5,197 nt of DNA from Trebonia sp. (GTDB taxonomy: Bacteria; Actinomycetota; Actinomycetes; Streptosporangiales; Streptosporangiaceae): assembly GCA_030038035.1 (NCBI GenBank), contig JASHPP010000756.1, positions 1 through 5,197 on the forward strand, given 5' to 3'. The position numbers were made by a program, and so were the translations under genes. The notes beneath the pieces were generated by a model. It was not told the DNA's origin. It saw only the letters and a program-made list of their open reading frames with translations, and made no database searches. Shown here piece by piece: positions 1 to 4,654 of the stretch. Numbering within the stretch: position 1 is the stretch's first letter; the number at the start of each line of letters is the position of its first letter.

Positions 1-879
1 GTGCTCGCCTGCGACGGCGCTTACAGCGCCGCGCGGCGGTCGGTCACCTTCCGGCAGGGCTTCACCTTCTGCCAGGACTACCTGGAGCACGGGTACAAGG
101 AGCTCACGATGCCGCCGCGGGACGGGCAGTTCGCGCTCGACCCGGACGCGCTGCACATCTGGCCGCGCGGTTCATCGATGATGATCGCGCTGCCCAACCT
201 GGACCGCTCCTTCACTTGCACGCTGTTCTGGACGGGGGAGGAGTTCGCGGCGCTGCGGACCCCGGAGGAGGTCCGGCAGCACTTCCTGCGGCACTACCCG
301 GACGCCGCCGGGCTGATCCCTGACCTGGCCGACGATTACCTGACTAACCCCGTCGGGTCCCTGGCCACGATCCGCTGCTGGCCGTGGGTGCACCATGGCG
401 CGGGGTGCGTGCTTGCCCTCGTCGGGGACGCGGCGCACGCGATCGTCCCGTTCTACGGGCAGGGCGCCAACTGCGCGTTCGAGGACTGCATCGAGATCGA
501 CCGCTGCCTTGCCGAAACGGGCGGTTCCTGGAGTGCGGCGCTGGCCGCCTACGAACAGCGCCGCAAGACGAACTGCGACGCGATCGCCGACATGGCGCTG
601 GACAACTTCATCGAGATGCGCGACCGGGTGAATTCCCGGGTCTTCCGGGCGACGACCGCCGCCAGGCACGCGCTGGAGCGGCGGCTGCCCGGGCGGTACG
701 TGTCGCAGTACGAGCTCGTGTCCTTCACGACGATGCCCTACGCGCAGATCCCGGGCCGGATGCGCAGGCAGGACCGGGCGACGGCGCTCGCCGTGGCGGG
801 CGTGGCCGGAGCCGCGGCCGCCCTGGCCGGCGTGGCGGCGGCCGCGGCCGCCGGCGCGGCGCGCAGGACACGCCGGTGA
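1..879 (+). CDS. kmo: Kynurenine 3-monooxygenase, 5'-truncated by window edge
   Basis: This FAD-dependent aromatic hydroxylase converts L-kynurenine to 3-hydroxykynurenine using NADPH and O2. The frame is open from base 1, so the first visible codon (gtg) is not the true start. About 150 N-terminal residues, with the Rossmann GxGxxG motif, should lie upstream, judging by the usual length of about 450. The 292 visible residues show the DG motif (CDGAYSAARR, 4-13), a KMO-typical block (YLEHGYKEL, 27-35; LHIWPRG, 51-57; ALPNLDRSFTCTLF, 63-76), the second FAD motif GDAAHAIVPFYGQG (142-155), NFIEMRD (202-208), and Tyr237 in SQYELVSF, matching the substrate-carboxylate tyrosine of known KMOs. The C-terminus is odd: residues 261-285 are almost all Ala, Val, Leu and Gly between arginine-rich flanks, like a short membrane anchor. 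The stop overlaps the TDO start, so the two genes share an operon. The family call is firm; the membrane anchor is inference. Confidence 0.93.
   Translation: MLACDGAYSAARRSVTFRQGFTFCQDYLEHGYKELTMPPRDGQFALDPDALHIWPRGSSMMIALPNLDRSFTCTLFWTGEEFAALRTPEEVRQHFLRHYPDAAGLIPDLADDYLTNPVGSLATIRCWPWVHHGAGCVLALVGDAAHAIVPFYGQGANCAFEDCIEIDRCLAETGGSWSAALAAYEQRRKTNCDAIADMALDNFIEMRDRVNSRVFRATTAARHALERRLPGRYVSQYELVSFTTMPYAQIPGRMRRQDRATALAVAGVAGAAAALAGVAAAAAAGAARRTRR
865..868 (+). promoter_or_regulatory. Shine-Dalgarno site deciding the TDO start
   Basis: AGGA lies seven bases before the GTG at 876, inside the last codons of the KMO gene. It selects this GTG as the TDO start, although the same frame stays open far upstream (to 384) through the KMO coding region. 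The GTGA overlap of start and stop fits translational coupling. Confidence 0.7.
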
Positions 880-1643
880 ACGAATCCGGCGACCTCACCT
901 ACGGCAGGTACCTGCGGCTGGATGACCTGCTGTCCTGCCAGCGCCCGCTGACCGACTCCCACGACGAGCTGCTGTTCGTCGTCATCCACCAGGTCTACGA
1001 GCTGTGGTTCAAGCAGATCCTGCACGAGACCGCGCTGTTGCAGCGGCGCCTGGAGAGCGGCAACAGCGCCGGCGCGCTGCATACCGCGCGGCGGATCGCC
1101 AAGATCCTCAAGACCGTGGTCGGGCAGATGGACGTGCTCGAGACCATGACCCCGGAGCAGTTCGCGAGCTTCCGGCCAGAGCTGGGCAGCTCAAGCGGCT
1201 TCCAGTCCAGCCAGTTCCGCTACATCGAGGCGGTGCTCGGCCGCCGCGACTTCAGCGCCGCCCTCGCCGATCCCGTCCTTGACGAGATCATGGGGCGGCG
1301 GCCCGTGTTCGCGTCGCTGCTGCGCTACCTGAGCGCGTGCGGATGGCAGGTCCCTGCCGACGTTCTTGACAGGGATCCGCGCGAGCCGTGGCGCGGCGAC
1401 GACGCCGTCAGCGCCCTGCTCGCCGGGGTCTACGCCGTCGCGGCGACGCCGGCCGAGGTGTGCGAGGCGCTCGTCGACATCGACGAGGGCCTGCAGGAAT
1501 GGCGCTACCGGCACGTGAAGATGGTCGAGCGGATCATCGGCGCGAAGACGGGGACGGGCGGCTCGACCGGCGCGGAATACCTGCGCGGCACGCTGTTCCG
1601 GCCCGCGTTCCCCGACCTGTGGGAGGTCCGCTCACGGCTGTGA
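876..1643 (+). CDS. kynA: Tryptophan 2,3-dioxygenase (haem-dependent)
   Basis: TDO catalyses the first committed step of tryptophan catabolism: haem-dependent insertion of O2 into the indole ring of L-tryptophan to give N-formylkynurenine. It is a cytoplasmic enzyme, tetrameric in characterised members. The 255-residue protein covers the whole fold, from LTYGRYLRLDDLL (7-19) to the terminal FPDLWEVRSRL. Visible signatures are HDELLFVVIHQVYELW (29-44), with Phe34 and distal His38; FRPELGSSSGFQS (99-111), whose Arg100 matches the substrate-carboxylate arginine; and EWRYRHVKMVERIIGAKTGTGGS (208-230), with proximal haem ligand His213 and Thr227, which contacts the substrate amino group in known TDOs. 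Start: GTG at 876, with AGGA seven bases upstream; the open frame before it is the shadow of the KMO gene. It overlaps the KMO stop by four bases. Its 3' end overlaps the convergent hydrolase gene by 12 bp. The Xanthomonas enzyme is somewhat longer (about 298), but no key residue is missing. Confidence 0.96.
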   Translation: MNESGDLTYGRYLRLDDLLSCQRPLTDSHDELLFVVIHQVYELWFKQILHETALLQRRLESGNSAGALHTARRIAKILKTVVGQMDVLETMTPEQFASFRPELGSSSGFQSSQFRYIEAVLGRRDFSAALADPVLDEIMGRRPVFASLLRYLSACGWQVPADVLDRDPREPWRGDDAVSALLAGVYAVAATPAEVCEALVDIDEGLQEWRYRHVKMVERIIGAKTGTGGSTGAEYLRGTLFRPAFPDLWEVRSRL

Positions 1644-2411
1644 CCGGCCGGCCTGGCGGGGCAGCCCGAGGAGGCCGGGCAGGGCGTCGACGACCACGTG
1701 CCAGTCCGGCGAGGCGGGATCGATCAGGGTGAAATGATCGCCGCTGGTCTCGTGCAGCCGGGCGTTGCCGCCTGCCCGCAGGGCCGCGGCGACGTAGCGC
1801 TCGCTGTAGGCGAAGGGCACGTTCTCGTCGGCCCGGGAGTGCACGCACAGCACGGCGGCGTCGATGGGCACCGCCGCGATCGGGTCGGCGAGCCGGTAGC
1901 GCTCGGGCAGGTCCTGCGGGCCGCCGCCCATCAGGTCTAGCGCAGCCGTGCCGCCCACGCCCTCGCGTGCGCAGTCCGCGAGCGCCAGCACGCCGGCCTG
2001 CGAGACGACCGCCGTCACCGCGACCCGCGGTCCGATACCGGGGGCGCCCGGCGGCAGCCCGGCCCGGCCGGCCGCCCAGGCAGCCAGCTGACCGCCCGCG
2101 CTGTGCCCGATGGCCGCGACGCGGGAGGTGGCGACGGGAAGGTCCGCCAGGTGGTCGATCCCGGCGGCGATGTCCTCAAACGTCGCCGGCCAGCCGCCGC
2201 CGGCGCCCGCGCGCCGGTACTCCAGGTTCCACACGGCGTATCCGCGCCGCACCAGGTCGGCGGCGAGCGGGCGGCCGAGCGACAGGTCGTAGCGGGCACG
2301 CCAGAACCCGCCGTGGACGAGCACCACGGTTTCGCCGGGGACGGTGCCGGGCAGCCACAGCTCGCCGAACTGTGCCGGATCCGGGCCGTAGTAAGAGACG
2401 ACAGGCCGCAT
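1632..2411 (-). CDS. Alpha/beta hydrolase, probable kynurenine formamidase (arylformamidase type)
   Basis: This 259-residue alpha/beta hydrolase probably hydrolyses N-formylkynurenine to kynurenine and formate, linking the TDO and KMO steps. It shows HGGFW (33-37), the oxyanion-hole motif typical of AFMID-like and related carboxylesterase enzymes; a core strand region ending WNLEYRR (61-67); the nucleophile elbow GHSAG with Ser104; the acid Asp195 in HSRADENVP; and His226 in GDHF. The triad is complete, and there is no signal peptide. Many bacteria use the unrelated metal-dependent KynB instead, so no kynB symbol is given. Start: ATG at 2411; an in-frame GTG at 2417 is possible. The frame is open to 2615, but that extension runs antisense through the divergent ATPase gene and lacks hydrolase features. 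No close Shine-Dalgarno site is seen, and a TATGCT lies eight bases before the ATG. The family is firm; the substrate is inferred from motif type and from TDO and KMO as neighbours. Another esterase or peptidase activity remains possible. Confidence 0.82.
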   Translation of the reverse strand: MRPVVSYYGPDPAQFGELWLPGTVPGETVVLVHGGFWRARYDLSLGRPLAADLVRRGYAVWNLEYRRAGAGGGWPATFEDIAAGIDHLADLPVATSRVAAIGHSAGGQLAAWAAGRAGLPPGAPGIGPRVAVTAVVSQAGVLALADCAREGVGGTAALDLMGGGPQDLPERYRLADPIAAVPIDAAVLCVHSRADENVPFAYSERYVAAALRAGGNARLHETSGDHFTLIDPASPDWHVVVDALPGLLGLPRQAGRSQP

Positions 2412-2419
2412 CAGCACGC

Positions 2420-2425
2420 AGCATA
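2420..2425 (-). promoter_or_regulatory. Possible -10 box for the hydrolase gene
   Basis: Read on the minus strand, TATGCT matches TANNNT and lies eight bases before the ATG at 2411. Transcription would begin at or within about two bases of the start codon. A GGGAG further upstream is about 18 bases from the ATG, too far for a normal ribosome binding site; it is about 12 bases from the alternative GTG at 2417. Confidence 0.38.
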
Positions 2426-2441
2426 CGGGCTCCCGCTGACG

Positions 2442-2447
2442 TAGCCT
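2442..2447 (+). promoter_or_regulatory. Probable -10 box of a leaderless ATPase transcript
   Basis: TAGCCT fits the actinobacterial TANNNT -10 pattern. Exactly six bases (GGCGCT) separate it from the ATG at 2454, so transcription would begin at the A of the start codon. No Shine-Dalgarno sequence lies upstream of the ATG, which agrees with leaderless translation, common in actinobacteria. Confidence 0.5.
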
Positions 2448-2453
2448 GGCGCT

Positions 2454-3974
2454 ATGCCGGACCGAGCGCAAGAAGCGCCAGACCAGCAAGCGCGCGAGTT
2501 CGCGCGGGCGTTCCGTGAATTCCTCGACTGGATCAATTCCGCCGTCCCGGCCGAGGAGGACAACGAGGTTTCCGCGCTGGTACGCGAATTCCTCGGACCC
2601 GATGGCAGTCGGCATTCTGTGGTGACCCGTGACCTGCCGTCATTCGAGCACGTCAACCTGCAGACCGCCATCGACGCCTGGTCGGCGCGCGCCGGCCGGA
2701 CGGTGGGGGTCCGCGGCGTCGCGCTGCCGCCGCACTACGGCGGCGTGTCGCTGCAGCAGCTGATCGCGGGCGAGGACCTGCCGCCGCTCCGGCTGACCGC
2801 GCCCGCCCTCGTCGACCTGCCGAACGGGCCGGGGTCGACCCTGGCCTGCCTGCGCCTGGCCCTGCTGCTCGTCACCGACTCCCGCGGCAGCTATGTCCTG
2901 ATGGTCCAGGATTCGAGTGAGCACCACCACGGCCTGGAGGTGGAGGTCGCCGGCCTGCCCGTCAGCCTGGCCCAGCACGTGCTCGCCGAGCTCGACCAGC
3001 TGCGCGCCGAGCTCAACGTCTACCGCGGTCACCTGCTCGACGTGTCGCTTGGCGCGATGGGCGGCGTCAGCCTCAGCTTCGCAGGCCCGCCGGGAATCGG
3101 CCGGGCCGACGTCGTGCTGCCGGACGCCGTCCTGGCGCGGATCGAACGGCACGCCCTCGCGGTGGCCGGTCACCGGGAGGCACTGCTGGCCAGCGGGCAG
3201 CACCTCAAGCGCGGCCTGCTCCTGTACGGCCCGCCCGGCACGGGGAAAACGCACACGACCCGCTACCTGCTGGGCGAGATGACCAGCTACACGCGCCTGG
3301 TGCTCACCGGCCGGTCCCTGATCGCCATCGGCGCGGTGACCGAGCTGGCGCGCGCCCTGCTGCCCGCCGTCGTGGTGCTCGAGGACGTCGACCTCGTCGC
3401 CGAGGAACGGTCGCTCGGCCCGGCGTCAAGCCCGGTCCTTTTCGACCTTCTCGACGCCATGGACGGCGCGGCACCCGACGCCGACCTGCTGTTCCTGCTC
3501 ACTACCAACCGCGCCGACCTGCTTGAGCCCGCGCTGGCCGCGCGGCCAGGGCGGGTCGACGTCGCGGTCGAGATCGCGCTGCCCGACGCCCCCGCCAGGG
3601 AACGCCTGCTGACCCTTTACGGGCACAGCGTCCCGCTGGCCCTGACGCGGGAGGACGTGAGCCTCGCCATCGAGCGCACCGAAGGCACGACGGCATCGTT
3701 CATCAGGGAACTGGTCCGGCGCAGCGTCCTTGAGGCGCTGCACGAAGACCCGGCGCTGACCGCGGTCACCGGGGCGCACGTGGCACGCGCGCTCGATGAC
3801 CTGCTCGACTCCGCGCAGGCGGTCACCCGCACCCTGCTGGGGGTGGGCGTTGACCCGGCCGACCTGCCGGCGGGCGGCATGCTCCAGGCGGGGCCGGGCC
3901 CCGCGGCCGCCATGGCGGTGGCGGCCTACCGCCGCCAGCAGCTGATGCGCCGGCTCGGCCGGTCCGGCGGCTGA
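2454..3974 (+). CDS. AAA+ ATPase with unrecognised N-terminal domain
   Basis: This 506-residue protein has a C-terminal AAA+ module. Visible are Walker A GPPGTGKT (259-266), Walker B VVVLEDVD (306-313), sensor 1 LLTTN (348-352), and the second region of homology LAARPGRVD (361-369), whose Arg364 and Arg367 sit where p97/FtsH-type arginine fingers lie. A lid follows, with GTTASFIREL (411-420) in the sensor-2 region. Walker B reads Leu-Glu-Asp, as in Bcs1-like ATPases, rather than the usual Asp-Glu. Residues 1-215 match no domain I know: an acidic helical start (11-48), a Gly/Pro-rich middle, beta-like segments around 128-170, and a helix at 171-191. There is no transmembrane segment, signal peptide, zinc-protease motif or second ATPase domain. 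The C-terminus ends in a basic helix (YRRQQLMRRLGR, 492-503). It should form a ring that remodels a protein client, but the client is unknown. The start is ATG 2454, probably leaderless. It diverges from the kynurenine genes, and nothing ties it to that pathway. Confidence 0.88.
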   Translation: MPDRAQEAPDQQAREFARAFREFLDWINSAVPAEEDNEVSALVREFLGPDGSRHSVVTRDLPSFEHVNLQTAIDAWSARAGRTVGVRGVALPPHYGGVSLQQLIAGEDLPPLRLTAPALVDLPNGPGSTLACLRLALLLVTDSRGSYVLMVQDSSEHHHGLEVEVAGLPVSLAQHVLAELDQLRAELNVYRGHLLDVSLGAMGGVSLSFAGPPGIGRADVVLPDAVLARIERHALAVAGHREALLASGQHLKRGLLLYGPPGTGKTHTTRYLLGEMTSYTRLVLTGRSLIAIGAVTELARALLPAVVVLEDVDLVAEERSLGPASSPVLFDLLDAMDGAAPDADLLFLLTTNRADLLEPALAARPGRVDVAVEIALPDAPARERLLTLYGHSVPLALTREDVSLAIERTEGTTASFIRELVRRSVLEALHEDPALTAVTGAHVARALDDLLDSAQAVTRTLLGVGVDPADLPAGGMLQAGPGPAAAMAVAAYRRQQLMRRLGRSGG

Positions 3975-3998
3975 GCCTGGGGCAGAGCCCGAACGCCT

Positions 3999-4019
3999 CT
4001 CGTCCGGGGACGAGTTATT
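3999..4019 (+). terminator. Probable terminator of the ATPase gene
   Basis: CTCGTCC (3999-4005) and GGACGAG (4008-4014) are perfect complements, best drawn as a six-pair stem closed by a CGGG tetraloop. TTATT follows at once. The hairpin starts 25 bp after the ATPase stop. The T-run is short, as is usual for high-GC actinobacterial terminators. Confidence 0.6.
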
Positions 4020-4042
4020 GGCGGGGGGCCCCCGCCACCAAT
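4017..4042. repeat. G/C-only inverted repeat flanked by ATTGG/CCAAT
   Basis: GGCGGGGG and CCCCCGCC (within 4020-4036) form a very stable hairpin with almost no loop. The outer ATTGG (4017-4021) and CCAAT (4038-4042) are also complementary if a short bulge is allowed. It directly follows the first hairpin and could act as a second terminator for either converging gene. Its right half overlaps the first copy of the GGGCCCTA motif described separately. Confidence 0.5.
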
Positions 4043-4125
4043 AGGGCCCAGTGCCAGGAACTTAAGCCGCGCAGCCTGTCGGCGGACAAACCACCGATAC
4101 CGGGCGCGGTCCGCGGGCGCTGGCC

Positions 4126-4197
4126 AACATAGGACCCGAGCGGCATCCGGAAATCGGTATAAAACGGGCAATAAAGCTGCGGCCCGGGTCCTAAGTT
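4126..4197. repeat. Imperfect 20-bp inverted repeat with A/T-rich loop
   Basis: The left arm (4126-4145) and right arm (4178-4197) are complementary at 17 of 20 positions, with the core TAGGACCCG/CGGGTCCTA perfect. The 32-base loop is A/T-rich for this genome and contains TATAAA (4158-4163) and AATAAA (4170-4175). The structure could be an RNA hairpin, a pair of protein sites facing each other, or both. Confidence 0.5.
4158..4163 (+). promoter_or_regulatory. Possible -10 box in the inverted-repeat loop
   Basis: TATAAA stands out in this GC-rich region. Copy 2 of the GGG(T/C)CCTA motif lies about 20 bp upstream, where an activator site could sit. No clear -35 hexamer and no convincing gene follow, so any product would be a non-coding or very short transcript. 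The support is weak. Confidence 0.18.
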
Positions 4198-4220
4198 CCC
4201 GGTGCCGTCCCACTATCTGA

Positions 4221-4241
4221 GACGGCCGTCGGCCAGCCGTC
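4221..4241. repeat. Small hairpin GACGGC/GCCGTC
   Basis: GACGGC (4221-4226) and GCCGTC (4236-4241) are perfect complements around a nine-base loop. GGCCAGCC occurs at 4231-4238 and again at 4250-4257. A hairpin this short is expected by chance in GC-rich DNA, though it could end a transcript started near 4170. Confidence 0.25.
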
Positions 4242-4394
4242 CGGGCCCCGGCCAGCCTGCCACGCCCTTGCCGCACTGCTCACACGCACATCAGCTGACC
4301 AGGTGACATGCACCCGAGGGAGCGGAGCGGCGACACAGCCCCTTAACTTCCCGAGATTGGTGCCACCACTGGGCCGCAGCCGCCACACTGGTTT

Positions 4395-4413
4395 CCGGTC
4401 GATCTTGGACCGG
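4395..4413. repeat. Small hairpin CCGGTC/GACCGG
   Basis: CCGGTC (4395-4400) pairs with GACCGG (4408-4413) across a seven-base loop (GATCTTG). No T-run follows on the plus strand. It may be chance. Confidence 0.22.
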
Positions 4414-4498
4414 CTCCACTGTCGCTGGATCGTCGGCCGAAGTGGTGCCAAGGCCAACCAAAGGTGCCGCGGGCCCGGAAAACGCACGATTGAGATGA

Positions 4499-4654
4499 TC
4501 GAGTTGGACCGGGCTTCTCTCCGATGTCGGCCGGATTGACGAGACCTCCGTCCGGTCCCTTGCGGCCGGGCGCTCGCTGCATGTCTACCCGGAGGGCGGG
4601 CTGCTACCGGATGGCGCAATCGGTGACTTCAAAGACTACGCGGGTCTTGAAGAT
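4499..4654 (+). pseudogene. Possible coding remnant without start codon
   Basis: After a TGA at 4496-4498 this frame is open and runs on antisense into the right-hand gene. From 4523 it reads as a protein-like sequence, with segments SLHVYPEGGLLPDGAIG and DFKDYAGLEDL, unlike the Arg-rich chance frames around it. Hand counts over 44 codons from 4523 give GC of 34/44, 20/44 and 31/44 at positions one to three, the usual coding pattern. There is no ATG, GTG or TTG in frame before 4654 and no ribosome binding site. It could be the decayed 3' end of a gene lost at this junction, or coincidence. I do not recognise a family. Confidence 0.2.

Larger units (their letters stand above)
2412..2453. promoter_or_regulatory. 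Divergent promoter gap between hydrolase and ATPase genes
   Basis: Only 42 bp separate the two divergent start codons (36 if the hydrolase starts at GTG 2417). Both promoters must fit here or extend into the opposite coding sequence. No convincing -35 hexamer is seen for either. The gap carries candidate -10 boxes for both directions, 16 bp apart. A regulator or polymerase bound here would affect both genes. Confidence 0.6.
4034..4202. repeat. Cluster of three GGG(T/C)CCTA motifs in both orientations
   Basis: Three related 16-17 bp units are visible. Copy 1, minus strand, 4049 to 4034: GGGCCCTATTGGTGGC. Copy 2, minus strand, 4137 to 4121: GGGTCCTATGTTGGCCA. Copy 3, plus strand, 4186-4202: GGGTCCTAAGTTCCCGG. 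Copies 2 and 3 agree at 12 of 17 positions. Flanking sequence is partly shared: GGAACTTA (4057-4064) near copy 1 is the complement of TAAGTTCC in copy 3. The G-rich/C-rich halves recall response-regulator operators of the DosR/DevR type, but that is only a resemblance. A degraded interspersed repeat is equally possible. Confidence 0.4.
3975..4654. other. Intergenic region between convergent genes
   Basis: About 680 bp separate the ATPase stop from the stop of the right-hand gene. Open frames of 78 to 142 codons exist here on both strands, but their translations are Arg/Pro/Ser-rich, low-complexity and unlike any family, so I treat them as chance. The first 230 bp hold hairpins and a motif cluster; the rest has small hairpins and one stretch with coding-like periodicity near 4523-4654. 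I see no tRNA-like cloverleaf and no insertion-sequence ends. Confidence 0.6.

Noticed and set aside
784..860. GC-rich near-repeats (ggccg/gcggcc) at the 3' end of the KMO gene
   Set aside because: They are explained by the Ala/Val/Gly codons of the coding sequence and do not form a regular DNA repeat unit.
384..875. Upstream extension of the TDO reading frame
   Set aside because: It lies out of frame inside the KMO gene and translates to Arg/Gly-rich sequence without TDO features. A GTG with a well-placed AGGA at 876 is the natural start.
2412..2615. N-terminal extension of the hydrolase frame by 68 residues
   Set aside because: It runs antisense through the ATPase start, adds no recognisable hydrolase element and is Arg-rich. 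The hydrolase fold begins just after the ATG at 2411.
4303..4539. 78-codon plus-strand open frame in the intergenic region
   Set aside because: There is no good ribosome binding site, the composition is Arg/Cys/Ser-rich, no family is recognisable, and it overlaps open frames on the other strand. Chance frames of this size are common at this GC content.
4191..4619. 142-codon minus-strand open frame in the intergenic region
   Set aside because: The translation is low-complexity and Arg/Pro/Ser-rich, it runs through the inverted repeat and hairpins, and it has no domain or ribosome binding site.
3975..4654. tRNA gene, CRISPR array or insertion sequence in the gap
   Set aside because: No GGTTCGA-type T-arm or cloverleaf, no regularly spaced identical repeats, and no transposase or paired terminal repeats with target duplication were found by eye.
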